DNA from: Pontibacter ummariensis
GTDB taxonomy: Bacteria; Bacteroidota; Bacteroidia; Cytophagales; Hymenobacteraceae
Reading direction: 5' to 3'
NCBI RefSeq assembly: GCF_900188175.1
Contig: NZ_FZOQ01000016.1
Location: 62,001 to 126,000 of the forward strand
Length of the DNA stretch: 64,000 bases
This document shows positions 44,376-54,046 of this stretch, piece after piece (position 1 is the stretch's first letter; every line of letters starts with the position of its first letter). The notes below the pieces were generated by a model, which was given only the letters and a program-made list of their open reading frames with translations, was not told the DNA's origin and searched no databases. A program made the translations under genes and the position numbers.

Positions 44376-45800
44376 TTACTTTTTAGCCTCTGCCTGCTCT
44401 TGCGTTATAGGCCAGTTATCGGTGCGGAAAGAGGAGGCGGGGAGGCCGGCTTTGTTGAAGAGGCTTGGCTCCACGGCGTTGCGCCACTCAAAACGAACAG
44501 CGGTAGGGTTCTTGACAGACTTGGCCTGCACCACCACCGTGTTGCCCTCGATCTTTGCCTTCGCATCCACAAACTGGCGGTCTTCGCCGGCGATCTGGAA
44601 GTTTGTCAGTTCCTTGCCTTTGCTTACCAGGCCCTGGTCAGCATAGTCGAAGAAAAGCCTTACTTTTCTGCCTTCCACCTTCATCTCGCGGTAAAGCGGG
44701 CCGGAGGCAGGGCGCTCCGTTTTCCCATAAGTCTTGTGCAGGGTCAGGTTGGCCAGGCGCTTGCCTACGTCGATCTTGTTTCTGGGGTGGATGTCGTCGT
44801 TGTTGCCGATGTCGCTGACCACGACCATGCCGGTGTTCGGTACTTTCAGGCTACGGCGCTGCGCATCGCGCAGGATAGCACCTGCCTGAGGGCCATAGTC
44901 TTTATAGGGGGCGATCTGCACAAAATAGAAAGGGAACTCGTAACCCCACTCACTGCGCCAGTTATGGATCAGGGCAGGCAGCAAAGTGGCATAGGCCTCC
45001 GGGGCATTGGTATTCGACTCGCCCTGGTACCAGAGCGCTCCGGCAATGCGGTAGGGGATAAGGGGGGCGATCATGGCATGGTACGCCTTGCCTGGCTGTA
45101 CCGGGCCCCACTGTACTTCTTCCTGCGTGGCGGCGGCCTCCTTTAGTACCGGGTCTTTGGCAATGGTTTCCGGGCTTACCCACACTTCGCCGGGTGTACC
45201 GCCCCAGCTGCTGTTGATGAGGCCTACCGGCACGCCCAGCTCCTGGTGTAACTCACGCCCGAAGAAGTAGGCCACCGCGCTGAAGTGCTTCATGGTCTCC
45301 GGCGTGCTCACCACCCATTCGCCTTTCACGTCCAGCTGCGGGCCATCGGCCGTCTGATGCACTACGCTGAAGAAACGGATAGCAGGGTAGTTGGCTTTGG
45401 GGATTTCCTGCTCGGCGTTCTCAATGCCTGCCGCGGCAGACCACTCCATGTTCGACTGGCCGGAGGCAAGCCACACCTCACCCGTCAGCACGTCGTTGAT
45501 CACGATGGTGTTGTAGCCCTTCACCGTCACGGTATAGGGGCCGCCTGCGGGGGGCGTATTCAGTTTTACCGACCACTTGGCCAGGTTATTGGCTTTGGTG
45601 GTCACGGACTTGTTGTCCCAGCTGCCGGTAACGGTTACTTCTTCCCCGGCCTTGGCCGAGCCCCAGATGATCACCTCAGCGTTCTGCTGCAGCACCATAT
45701 GGTCACTGAAAATGGCCGGTAGGGTAACGGCCGAAGCTGCATTCACAATACTCAGGCTTAAGGCGATGACAAACTGAATGGTTATAAGTGCTTTTTTCAT
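44376..45800 (-). CDS. Secreted SGNH-type acetylesterase (sialate O-acetylesterase family)
   Basis: The 474-residue protein has a signal peptide (about 1-24), an N-terminal beta domain (LPAIFSDHMVLQQN), and the SGNH core with Ser116 in SGQSNMEW, then WYQGESNTNAPEAY and, late, DIHPRNKIDVGKRLA carrying the catalytic Asp and His. In Bacteroidota these proteins often remove acetyl groups from plant polysaccharides. Its place beside SusC/SusD of a mannan locus makes acetylated (gluco)mannan or its oligosaccharides the likely substrate; no sialic acid genes are present. It is downstream of susD but behind that operon's terminator, so it probably has its own promoter or depends on read-through. Confidence 0.9.
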   Translation of the reverse strand: MKKALITIQFVIALSLSIVNAASAVTLPAIFSDHMVLQQNAEVIIWGSAKAGEEVTVTGSWDNKSVTTKANNLAKWSVKLNTPPAGGPYTVTVKGYNTIVINDVLTGEVWLASGQSNMEWSAAAGIENAEQEIPKANYPAIRFFSVVHQTADGPQLDVKGEWVVSTPETMKHFSAVAYFFGRELHQELGVPVGLINSSWGGTPGEVWVSPETIAKDPVLKEAAATQEEVQWGPVQPGKAYHAMIAPLIPYRIAGALWYQGESNTNAPEAYATLLPALIHNWRSEWGYEFPFYFVQIAPYKDYGPQAGAILRDAQRRSLKVPNTGMVVVSDIGNNDDIHPRNKIDVGKRLANLTLHKTYGKTERPASGPLYREMKVEGRKVRLFFDYADQGLVSKGKELTNFQIAGEDRQFVDAKAKIEGNTVVVQAKSVKNPTAVRFEWRNAVEPSLFNKAGLPASSFRTDNWPITQEQAEAKK

Positions 45801-45894
45801 CTTATGCTGCTTTCGTTTTAAATTCCTAAAGGCCCACGCCTGCTTTAGCTCCTGTAGCGGGCTATACAGCGCAGCTATGCTGTGTAAAGAAAAG

Positions 45895-45924
45895 AAAAAA
45901 GCTGGTTATAGAACCAGCTTTTTT
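45895..45924 (-). terminator. Hairpin terminator after susD
   Basis: Bases 45895-45907 (AAAAAAGCTGGTT) pair perfectly with 45912-45924 around a 4-base loop, with A and T runs on both sides, 21 bases beyond the susD stop. Confidence 0.88.
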
Positions 45925-45944
45925 CTTTTATCATACAACAGGGC

Positions 45945-47549
45945 TTAGTAACCAGGGTTCTGCTCCAGTCCCCAGGCCTGTGCCTCATTAATCGGAATTG
46001 GCAGTACCGGGATTGGGTTAACAGAGCCGGAGATAGCGTGTCTTTGCGCGTTGGCTTTTACCTCCTCAGAGTATTTCTCCACCAGTGCGTCAAAGTACCT
46101 GCCGGTTCTTACCAGGTCGTAGTAGCGGATGGCTTCCATGCCCAGCTCCACTCTGCGCTCGTGCCAGATCGCCTCCAGTAAGGCCTGGCCCGAAGCAGAC
46201 ACATCAGGCAGTACCCCCGTCAGGTTTTCATAAGGCACGTAGGCCGTTGATCCCTCGGCTGTGGAGCCCTTTGGCTTCGTGCTCTTTCTGGCACGTGCAC
46301 GTACCTGGTTTACCAGCGCCAGCGCTTCTCCTTCGTTGCCCAGGTGATAAGCCGCCTCCGCCTGCATTAAAAGAACATCAGCATAACGCAACTTAATGAT
46401 GTTCTTAGGGCTGTTCTGCGCGTCGCTTGGCCTGAAGCCTGGCTCCACAAAGGCCTTTCTGTTCAGGTAACCTGTTTCGTTGGATCCAGGGTAGTCAATC
46501 TTCTGCAACTCGCCCACCACAATGTCACCGTCTGTATAAACTGTAACCGGTAAGCGCGGGTCTCTGGCTTCAAACTCGTTTACAAGGTCCACCGTCGGAT
46601 TGTTGAAGCCCCAGCCCCAGGTAGAGCGGTTGTTCTGGATAACGTTGTTCGCTGTTCCGGTTTTAGGAGGACCCCAACCGGTAGCGCCGCTGGAGAACTG
46701 AATCTCGAAGATAGACTCTACGTTGTTCTCGTTCTCCATCTCGAACAGGCCGGCGTAGTTGTTGAATAAAGCGTACTGGCCAGAGTTGATGATGGCATTG
46801 GTTTGCTCGTACACGTCCTGCCAGGTTACGCCGTTGGCGTTGTCTGTGCCTAACTCGTACATGTAAAGTCTGGCCAGATAACCTCTTGCAGCGCCTTCTG
46901 TCGCGCGGCCTAAGTCGGCTGCACCAAACTCGCTTCGGGTTGGCAGCATCTCGATAGCCTGCTGCAGGTCATTTTCGATAAAGGCAAAGGTCTCGGCAAG
47001 AGAAGCTCTTGGCACCTTACCCCACTTCGAAGGGGCAACAGGCTCTTCCATCAGCGGCAGGCCACCAAACTTGATCGCCAGGTTAAAGTAGCTGTATGCT
47101 CTCAGGAAATGGGCTTCTCCTAAAAGTCTTGTCTTCAACTCTTCATCGATAGAAGAAGTAGGAAGATAAGAGAGCACCTGGTTCGCCCTGTGCACGGCCG
47201 TGAACATGTTGTTCCAGGTACTGGACTGGATGGAGGCGTTCGTTAAGGTCTCCCACCGCTCCATCTGCTTTACCTCGATAAAGTCACCGGTCGTGCTGCC
47301 TTTCTTCGCGTCGTCTGACAGCACATCGCCGTACATCCACTCAAAGGTGTTGCTTGATCCGATGATCCCCCCTGCATCCCAGCTAACCGCATCGTAGATG
47401 CCGTTTACCGCCAGCACAGCGTTATCAGCGTCCTGATAGAAAGTCTTGTCTGTTTCTACCCCCAGTGGCTCCTTCTCCAGGAAGTCCTCACAGGCCTGGC
47501 TCACAAAAGCTAAGCCGAGGATGGGTAGTACGTGTTTTATAAATCTCAT
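45945..47549 (-). CDS. susD: SusD/RagB family outer-membrane glycan-binding lipoprotein
   Basis: The ATG at 47549 gives 534 residues with a lipoprotein signal peptide (LAFVSQAC); a further ATG in frame at 47567 would add six residues. The start of the mature protein EDFLEKEPLGVETDKTFYQDADNA, the TPR-like segment HFLRAYSYFNLAIKFGGLPL and the C-terminal RYADVLLMQAEAAYHLG, HERRVELGMEAIRYYDLVR are typical SusD. It would bind mannan oligosaccharides at the cell surface and lid the SusC pore. Gene lies 27 bases after susC on the reverse strand. Confidence 0.96.
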   Translation of the reverse strand: MRFIKHVLPILGLAFVSQACEDFLEKEPLGVETDKTFYQDADNAVLAVNGIYDAVSWDAGGIIGSSNTFEWMYGDVLSDDAKKGSTTGDFIEVKQMERWETLTNASIQSSTWNNMFTAVHRANQVLSYLPTSSIDEELKTRLLGEAHFLRAYSYFNLAIKFGGLPLMEEPVAPSKWGKVPRASLAETFAFIENDLQQAIEMLPTRSEFGAADLGRATEGAARGYLARLYMYELGTDNANGVTWQDVYEQTNAIINSGQYALFNNYAGLFEMENENNVESIFEIQFSSGATGWGPPKTGTANNVIQNNRSTWGWGFNNPTVDLVNEFEARDPRLPVTVYTDGDIVVGELQKIDYPGSNETGYLNRKAFVEPGFRPSDAQNSPKNIIKLRYADVLLMQAEAAYHLGNEGEALALVNQVRARARKSTKPKGSTAEGSTAYVPYENLTGVLPDVSASGQALLEAIWHERRVELGMEAIRYYDLVRTGRYFDALVEKYSEEVKANAQRHAISGSVNPIPVLPIPINEAQAWGLEQNPGY

Positions 47550-47576
47550 TTTGAAAAACATACGCAAGTAAAATAA

Positions 47577-50500
47577 TTAGAAAGTAACGTTTAAGCCGCC
47601 GATGAACGTTCTGGCTTGCGGATAAGTGGCCATGTCGACACCGTAGTAGAAGGGGTTGTTCCACAGGTCACCTACCTCTGGCTCGTAGCCGGTGTATTTC
47701 GTGAAGGTTAACAGGTTGTCAGAAGAAACATACACTCGCAGGCCTTTCACACCCACTCTGCTTGTCAGGCTCTCGGGCAAGGTATAGCCCAGCTGAATGT
47801 TTCTCAGGCGCAGGTAGCTGCCGTCTTCCACGTAGCGGTCAGAGAAGGTAATGTTCACGTTCGGGTCTGTCGCCGTCATGCGTGGCTCATCTGTGTTCGG
47901 GTTCTCCGGCGTCCATCTGTCCAGGCGTGAGCTGTACGAGTTAAAGATACCCTGTGGGTTCTCTGTGAATACAGACATGGCATTCACCGTTTCGTTTCCA
48001 TAAACACCCTGGAAGAAGATCTTCAGGTCGAAGTTCTTGTACTCCATAAAGGCGTTGAAACCATAGGTAAAGTCTGGCATCGCGCTTCCCAGTTTCGTTC
48101 TGTCCTGGTCGTTGATCATACCGTCGCCGTTCAGGTCCACAAACTTCACATCACCAGGCTGTGCATTTGGCTGGATCAGGTTTGTCTCGCCTGTCTCCGG
48201 GTTCGTGTACACATAAGAGGCAACCTCTTCCGGGCTGTTAAAGATACCGTCTGTCTTTCTGCCGTAGAAGTAGGCAAACTCTTCCCCTTCCTTGAACCTT
48301 GTTACGTTACCCAGCCTGTCTACATTGGCAGCGGTAAAGGCCTCGCCACCACCCAGGTTCAGGACTTCGTTTTGGATAAAAGAAGCATTCACGCCCAAGT
48401 CATAACGGAAGTCGCCTTCGCTCTGACGATAGTTGAGGGCTGCCTCAAAACCTCTGTTCAGCATGTCGCCGGCGTTTGCAACCGGAGCAAGCGCACCAAT
48501 GTAAGATGGAATGGGTACTGTTACGAGCAGATCGCGGGTTCTCTTGTCAAAGTACTCCAACGACAGGTTAAGCTTGTTGTTCAGGAAGCCGGCATCCACA
48601 CCAAAGTTCGTCATGGTAGATGCTTCCCACACCAGGTCTTCGTTGCGGAGCGTCGTATTCGCTCTGCCTTCCACAGGCTCACCGCCGAATACATAGCGCT
48701 GCTGCGGTTGCACAACATAGCTGGTAGAGGTGGCAGACAAGATGTTCTGGTTACCCACTACACCATAGCCTGCTCTTAGCTTCAGGTTAGACAGCCAGGT
48801 AACATCCTGCAGGAAAGACTCCTCCACTACGTTCCACCCCAAAGAGAAGGAAGGGAAGTAGCCAACGCGGTTTTCCGGGATAAACTTAGAAGAGGCATCG
48901 CGACGCAGCGTGGCCGTCAGCAGGTATTTGCCCTGGTAGCTGTAGTTTAAGCGCCCGAACACGGAGAACAGGCTGCTTTCTTCTGCAAAGCTACCCGCCT
49001 GGAAAGCGGTTTGTTTTGCAGCGCCCACATAAAACTGGGTCGGATCATTCAGGATGTTATATCCTGTTACGTTTACGTAGTCAGCAAACTGCGTCTGTGC
49101 TTCCTGCCCCAGCATGGCATTGATGCGGTGCTCGCCGAAGTCCTTCGTGTAGTTAAGCACGTTAGACCAGGTCCACTGCCAGCCGTTCTGCCTTTCATCG
49201 TACAGGCTGCTCTGCGTTCTTCGCTCATTCGCGTTGATGACGAACTCAGGCCAGTACTCTCTGATCTTGTTGAAGTTAACATCACCACCGAAGGTAGAGC
49301 GGAAAGTTAAGCCGTCGGTCAACTCGGCCTCGCCGTACACGGTAGCCACCACGCGGTTCTGCTGCGTAGTCAGGTTTTCTGTTTCGTTGGCCAGGCGGAG
49401 TGGGTTGAAACCCGTGCTAAAGCGGGTGGCCTCTCCGTAGTTGTTTGTAACAGGGTCCCAGGCAGGTGTCAGTGGCGACGTAACAGTTGCCGTCGGAAGC
49501 ACCCCGGAGTACTGGTTGATCTGGTAGTTGTTAAAGTTGGCGTTTACGTAATTCAGGCTCCAGCCTCCTTTAAAGATGCTGTTAAAGGTATAGTCGTTGT
49601 TCGCTCTGATCAGGAACTTCTCCATACCTGTGTTGAGGACGGTGCCCTCCTGGTTGAAGTAAGTGGCCGACACGTTATAGCGTGAGTTTTCGCTTCCGCC
49701 GCTTACAGAGAAATTGTAGTTCTGGATGGGGGCGTTTCTGTTTGTAATCGCTTTCTGCCAATCAGTACCCTCCAGGTTGTTGTCGATCGCATTTTTCAGG
49801 ATGGCGTAGTTCGTCGCGTTAAACTGGTTAGGGTCCGTTACGTCAATGCCATCGTTCGTGTATGCTTCCAGGTACAGTTCAGAATACTCCGCCGCGTTCG
49901 TCAGGTCTAACTTATTCCACGGGTTCTGGATACCGGCATACATGTTAAAGTTGAAAGTAGGCTTGCCCTCTTTGCCCTGCTTGGTCGTCACGATGATCAC
50001 CCCGTTGGCGCCTCTGTTACCATAAACAGCTGTCGCCGATGCGTCTTTCAGCACTTCCATGGAGGCAATGTCATTTGGAGAAAGAAAGTCAATGCTGCCG
50101 ACCGGGTAACCATCCACTACATAAAGCGGGTCACTGGCACCAAATGAGCCGATACCTCTGATCCTTACCTTCGCGCCCGTGCCGGGTGCGCCGGAGCTCG
50201 GGGTAATCTGCACACCGGCCACTTTTCCCTGTAGGGCCTGGTTTACATCCACTGTCGCCACCTGTTGGATCTCTTCGGTTTCCACGGTAGACACAGCTCC
50301 TGTCAGGTCACTTTTCTTTATCGTGCCGTAGCCTACCACCACTACTTCTTCCAGGGCCTGTGCATCTGTGCCCAGTTGCACGGTTACGGCCGTCCTGCCG
50401 TTTAGCGGTACCTTTTGTGTCTGGTAGCCGATAAAAGAAAACACCAGGGTGGCGTTCGGGTTAGACACCGGGATCTGGAACTCCCCGTCTATGCCTGTGG

Positions 50501-50783
50501 CTGTACCCGTGGTGGTGCCTTCTACCAGCACCGTAACACCCGGCAGCGCGTCGCCTGTGCTGGCATCCGTTACAACACCGGTTACTTTCTGTACCTGCAC
50601 ATGGCTGGTGTACGGGCTTGCAAGCGACCGTGTCGGCAGTGCCACCGTACCCGCCTGGGCTGCCTGTGCCTGGAAAAGGCTGGTCGTGAGCAGAACCGCG
50701 GCTAGTTTGGAGGTAAGTACTCTTTTTGGAGAGGTGTACTTACGGTACAAATCCAAATAAGTAAAACGTTTATGATTAGACAT
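47577..50783 (-). CDS. susC: SusC/RagA family TonB-dependent outer-membrane receptor
   Basis: The ATG at 50783 gives 1068 residues; the frame extends two codons to a TTG. After the signal region comes a carboxypeptidase-D-like regulatory domain (VTGVVTDASTGDALPGVTVLVEG), the SusC plug with VVVGYGTIKKSDLTGAVSTV and the segment RIRGIGSFGASDPLYVVDGYPVG, then a 22-strand barrel ending RTFIGGLNVTF. It would import oligosaccharides across the outer membrane, powered by TonB, with the SusD lipoprotein encoded next. Two copies of a candidate AraC operator lie 164 and 359 bases upstream of its start. Confidence 0.97.
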   Translation of the reverse strand: MSNHKRFTYLDLYRKYTSPKRVLTSKLAAVLLTTSLFQAQAAQAGTVALPTRSLASPYTSHVQVQKVTGVVTDASTGDALPGVTVLVEGTTTGTATGIDGEFQIPVSNPNATLVFSFIGYQTQKVPLNGRTAVTVQLGTDAQALEEVVVVGYGTIKKSDLTGAVSTVETEEIQQVATVDVNQALQGKVAGVQITPSSGAPGTGAKVRIRGIGSFGASDPLYVVDGYPVGSIDFLSPNDIASMEVLKDASATAVYGNRGANGVIIVTTKQGKEGKPTFNFNMYAGIQNPWNKLDLTNAAEYSELYLEAYTNDGIDVTDPNQFNATNYAILKNAIDNNLEGTDWQKAITNRNAPIQNYNFSVSGGSENSRYNVSATYFNQEGTVLNTGMEKFLIRANNDYTFNSIFKGGWSLNYVNANFNNYQINQYSGVLPTATVTSPLTPAWDPVTNNYGEATRFSTGFNPLRLANETENLTTQQNRVVATVYGEAELTDGLTFRSTFGGDVNFNKIREYWPEFVINANERRTQSSLYDERQNGWQWTWSNVLNYTKDFGEHRINAMLGQEAQTQFADYVNVTGYNILNDPTQFYVGAAKQTAFQAGSFAEESSLFSVFGRLNYSYQGKYLLTATLRRDASSKFIPENRVGYFPSFSLGWNVVEESFLQDVTWLSNLKLRAGYGVVGNQNILSATSTSYVVQPQQRYVFGGEPVEGRANTTLRNEDLVWEASTMTNFGVDAGFLNNKLNLSLEYFDKRTRDLLVTVPIPSYIGALAPVANAGDMLNRGFEAALNYRQSEGDFRYDLGVNASFIQNEVLNLGGGEAFTAANVDRLGNVTRFKEGEEFAYFYGRKTDGIFNSPEEVASYVYTNPETGETNLIQPNAQPGDVKFVDLNGDGMINDQDRTKLGSAMPDFTYGFNAFMEYKNFDLKIFFQGVYGNETVNAMSVFTENPQGIFNSYSSRLDRWTPENPNTDEPRMTATDPNVNITFSDRYVEDGSYLRLRNIQLGYTLPESLTSRVGVKGLRVYVSSDNLLTFTKYTGYEPEVGDLWNNPFYYGVDMATYPQARTFIGGLNVTF

Positions 50784-50946
50784 ACTCAAACTTAGAGTTA
50801 ATTAAAAAGTTGATGCTTTGCGTGTAAACAATGTCACAACACTGGCCGGAGAAGCTATACTTGCTGATTATTTGATGTTTATGTTAAAATTGGATATGTG
50901 CTACTAAGTTTCTTGTGTGTCGCGCGCTTATTTCTGTGAAGAGTGT

Positions 50947-50963
50947 GTATTATTTTATCAAAC
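50947..50963. promoter_or_regulatory. Candidate AraC operator, weaker copy near susC
   Basis: GTATTATTTTATCAAAC matches the 17-base motif seen upstream of the GH26 operon at 14 of 17 positions, with the core TATTTTATCAAA intact, 164 bases before the susC ATG. Confidence 0.55.
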
Positions 50964-51141
50964 AATAGTTAAATAATGAAATTTATTTAACTACCGGTTT
51001 GTGTAAAAGTCTACCATGAGACAGGAATAGGACGAAAACACCACTAATATTTAGTTTTACATAGACAATAGTTACACAAAGTGATCAGATACTCACCATT
51101 GTTTACACATCAAAGATGCAACTTTAATTGTATATATCATA

Positions 51142-51158
51142 ATACTATTTTATCAAAA
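51142..51158. promoter_or_regulatory. Candidate AraC operator upstream of susC (exact copy)
   Basis: ATACTATTTTATCAAAA here is identical over 17 bases, and in the same orientation relative to the downstream gene, to the site upstream of the GH26 operon (57263-57279). Confidence 0.65.
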
Positions 51159-51460
51159 GTTTTCCTTTCTGTGTTTGTTTGCTGTTGCAACACAGTATTA
51201 GAGTGCAATTTTTGATTTAAGCTGAGAAAGGCTGTGCTAAATTGCTATGCTTACTTGTTGATAACGAGAAGCATAAGTCTTGTAGCAACAACAGTGGCTG
51301 TACGGGCGGCCTTCGGGTAGGGGTGGTGCGGCTGGTTGGTGAGGGGGGATTGAGCCTTGACCCATGCAGAAAAAATAGCAGCTTTGTGAGGATTCGGGCC
51401 TCTGAAATCGCTTGGAAGCGCTGGTTGCGCGGAGATTTTAAGCGGGCTTTGCTTAAAAGA

Positions 51461-51506
51461 AAAATGCCAAGGTCACAGGGCTGAACGCTGTGGCCTTGGC
51501 ATTTTT
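51461..51506 (-). terminator. Hairpin terminator closing the GH26-symporter-GH130-epimerase operon
   Basis: Bases 51461-51478 pair with 51488-51505 (AAAATGCCAAGG core) with a single wobble, flanked by A and T runs, 24 bases beyond the epimerase stop. Confidence 0.88.
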
Positions 51507-51529
51507 CCGTGATGGCAGTAATTAACTGC

Positions 51530-52774
51530 TTACTTAGGTTGTACAGTCGACGTGAAGAGTGCCTCGCATCGGTTTATGACTTCCAGGCAGGCGCGGGCAT
51601 TATGGTAAGGGCATTTCCAGAAGCCGATCTTGTCTTCCGCCTGCATCAGGCTGTAGTCGTTGTGCACACCCCAGAACCATTCGCCCTGTTGGCGGTCCAG
51701 CAGGTACGTTTTTGCAAACTGCCAGGCCTTGATCGAATCGTGCAGGAAGCTTTCCTGACCTGTAAGCTGATAGGCGTTCAGGAAACCCACCATGGCCTCG
51801 GCGCTTACCCACCACTCGCGGTGCTTGTCGTAATGCTGTGCCTGGCGGTCCAGTTCGTGGTAGAGGCTGCCATCGGGCTGAAGCCCTTCCTTGCTGCTTT
51901 CGGCCATCTGCACCGCCACTTTTTCTACTTGATGCAGCAGTTCCTTGTCCCCTAACACCTCGGCCGCTTCCTGCAACAACCAGGAGGCTTCTATGTCGTG
52001 TCCGTAAGATACCAGGTCTGCCGTGGGCTGCCAGTTCTCGTTCAGGAACAAGACCATGTGCCCGGTTTGCGGATCTATGATGCGCTCCAGAAAGACCTTA
52101 ATCAAGGCTTTTAGCTGCTGCCCCAGGTGCTTGTCCGGCCAGATGCGGTACAGGTTGGCGTAGGCTTCGAGCACGTGCAGGTGCGTGTTCATGGTTTTCG
52201 GATCGTTGCGGTCCTTTTCGCTCAGGCGCAGGTCCTCCAGCAAAACGCCCTCTCGGCTAAATGCCTCCAGGTAGCCGCCTTGCGCCGGGTCAAAGCTATG
52301 GGTCTCGATCCAGTGGTACAGTTCCTGGCACGCTTCCAGGGCTGTCGCCTCCTGGGTGGCCAGGAAGTACTCGCTCAGGCCGTAAATAGCAAAGGCCAGG
52401 GCATAGATCTGTTTCCGGGTGCTCAGCGGTTTGCCCTCCGCATCCACAGACCAATACACGCCGCCATAGGTTTTGTCTACGAAGTGGTCGAGCAGGTAAT
52501 GGTACGCCCTGTCCGCCATCTGACGATCGCTGTCGCTTTGCGTGTGACGGTAAATGGCCGAAAAGGTCCAGAGGATCCTGGCGTTGAGGATGGCCCCTTT
52601 GGGCGCATCCTCGTGTACCTTGCCAGTATGATCCATCCGGCCGATAAAGCCGCCGTGCTGCCGATCCAGGGCATTCGCCTTCCAGAAGCTGGCGATGTTT
52701 GCCAGTTCTGTCGCAGCCTCTGCCCGGTATGCTGTGAGAGTGTCCCTTAGGGTAGTTTCTTCAGAGGAAGTCAT
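51530..52774 (-). CDS. AGE-family 2-epimerase (cellobiose/mannobiose 2-epimerase)
   Basis: The 414-residue protein is an (alpha/alpha)6-barrel N-acylglucosamine 2-epimerase family enzyme. The segments FWKANALDRQHGGFIGRMD, NARILWTFSAIYR, DRTYGGVYWSVD-like DKTYGGVYWSVD, SYGHDIEASWLL and FWKCPYHNARACLEV are those of cellobiose 2-epimerases, which invert C2 of the reducing sugar of beta-1,4-disaccharides. With GH130 next door its role is very likely mannobiose to mannosyl-glucose. No signal peptide, cytoplasmic. It starts 11 bases after the GH130 gene and is the last gene of the operon before a terminator. Confidence 0.93.
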   Translation of the reverse strand: MTSSEETTLRDTLTAYRAEAATELANIASFWKANALDRQHGGFIGRMDHTGKVHEDAPKGAILNARILWTFSAIYRHTQSDSDRQMADRAYHYLLDHFVDKTYGGVYWSVDAEGKPLSTRKQIYALAFAIYGLSEYFLATQEATALEACQELYHWIETHSFDPAQGGYLEAFSREGVLLEDLRLSEKDRNDPKTMNTHLHVLEAYANLYRIWPDKHLGQQLKALIKVFLERIIDPQTGHMVLFLNENWQPTADLVSYGHDIEASWLLQEAAEVLGDKELLHQVEKVAVQMAESSKEGLQPDGSLYHELDRQAQHYDKHREWWVSAEAMVGFLNAYQLTGQESFLHDSIKAWQFAKTYLLDRQQGEWFWGVHNDYSLMQAEDKIGFWKCPYHNARACLEVINRCEALFTSTVQPK

Positions 52775-52785
52775 GAAAGCTCTTG

Positions 52786-53991
52786 TTAACTTGCTGCCAG
52801 TTCCTCTTTTTTAGCGCCTGTAAAGGCAAGGTTTTTATCGATCAGCTGGTTCAACTGCTGCACAGATGCCGCTGAGCGGAAGTTATCGGCAGGGGTGTTG
52901 ACCACGTAATCCAGCAGGCGGTCTACTGTAGAAGTGGCTACATGCATGCGGGTGTCAGAAGAGCCATAGTAAATAAACACCGTGCCGTCTTCATCTGCTA
53001 TCCAGCCATTGCTGAACACCACGTTTGATACGTCACCCACGCGCTCCTCGCCCTCAGGGGCAATAAAGTAGCCCGCCGGTTTGTGGGTTATCTGCATGGG
53101 GTCTTCCAGGGAGGTCATGAACATGTAGAGCACATAGCGCAGACCGGCAGCGGTGTTACGCACGCCGTGTGCCATGTGCAGCCAGCCTTTGTCTGTTTTG
53201 ATAGGAGCAGGTCCCTGTCCGTTCTTCACCTCATACACGGTGTGGTACTGCTTGGCATCCAGGATGTGCTCTTTCTCCACGACGGCGTTTTCGATGCTAT
53301 CAGCGTAGCCAAAGCCGATGCCGCCGCCAGAGCCAGCGTCAATAAAGCCATCCTGCGGGCGGGTATAGAAAGCATACTTGCCATTTACGAACTCCGGGTG
53401 TAATACCACGTTGCGCTGCTGTGGCGACGGTGTTTGCAAATCTGCCAGGCGCTCCCATGTTTTCAGGTCGCGGGTACGGGCAATGCCGGCCTGCGCCACG
53501 GCCGAAGACTCATCGCCGGCAGGAGCGTTAGGGTCTTTGCGCTCTGTGCAGAACACCCCGTAGATCCAGCCGTCCTCGTGCTGCGTTACGCGCATGTCGT
53601 ACACGTTCACGTCCGGGGTGTCCGTTTCCGGCATCGTGATCGGGTGATCCCAGAACCGGAAGTTGTCAACGCCGTTCGGGCTCTCGGCTACCGCAAAGAA
53701 AGACTTGCGGTCCAGGCCTTCGGTGCGCACCACCATCAGGTACTTGCCGTCGAGCTTAATGGCGCCCGCGTTAAAGGCTGCATTAATACCGAAGCGCTCC
53801 ATCAGATAGGGGTTTGTCTCCGGGTTCAGGTCGTAACGCCAGAACAGCGGGGCATGCTGTGCCGTCAGGACGGGGTATGCATAGCGGTCGTAAACGCCGT
53901 TGCCCAGCGGCTGCTTTTCGTTTTTGCGGGTAACTAAAGCCTCGTGTGCTTTTTCTAACTCGGTAAGTCTTGATCTAAATGAGTTTTCCAT
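52786..53991 (-). CDS. GH130 phosphorylase, 4-O-beta-D-mannosyl-D-glucose phosphorylase type
   Basis: The 401-residue cytoplasmic enzyme has the family motifs [29 protein letters not shown] with Asp132 at the position of the general acid (Asp131 in the Bacteroides fragilis enzyme, from memory), [10 protein letters not shown] and [13 protein letters not shown]. The sequence follows GH130 subfamily 1 (mannosylglucose phosphorylase) closely. It would split mannosyl-glucose with phosphate to mannose-1-phosphate and glucose, after the epimerase of the next gene has acted on mannobiose. It lies 55 bases after the symporter gene. Confidence 0.93.
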   Translation of the reverse strand: MENSFRSRLTELEKAHEALVTRKNEKQPLGNGVYDRYAYPVLTAQHAPLFWRYDLNPETNPYLMERFGINAAFNAGAIKLDGKYLMVVRTEGLDRKSFFAVAESPNGVDNFRFWDHPITMPETDTPDVNVYDMRVTQHEDGWIYGVFCTERKDPNAPAGDESSAVAQAGIARTRDLKTWERLADLQTPSPQQRNVVLHPEFVNGKYAFYTRPQDGFIDAGSGGGIGFGYADSIENAVVEKEHILDAKQYHTVYEVKNGQGPAPIKTDKGWLHMAHGVRNTAAGLRYVLYMFMTSLEDPMQITHKPAGYFIAPEGEERVGDVSNVVFSNGWIADEDGTVFIYYGSSDTRMHVATSTVDRLLDYVVNTPADNFRSAASVQQLNQLIDKNLAFTGAKKEELAAS

Positions 53992-54046
53992 CGGGAATTG
54001 TGCTGTTAATAGAAAGCTGTTGCCTGTTTAGGGCAGCAAGTGATTT

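Larger units (their letters stand above)
50784..51460. promoter_or_regulatory. Regulatory region upstream of susC
   Basis: About 680 bases of AT-rich DNA between the susC start and the terminator of the AGE-family epimerase operon. It contains two copies of the proposed operator (50947-50963 and 51142-51158). No coding frame looks real; the 80-codon frame at 51242 lacks protein-like composition. Confidence 0.6.

Noticed and set aside
44355..45146. Open frame of 263 codons antisense to the SGNH esterase
   Set aside because: Shadow of the esterase gene, whose SGQSNMEW motif is clear.
51242..51484. 80-codon forward frame in the susC upstream region
   Set aside because: Overlaps the terminator hairpin and lacks protein-like composition.
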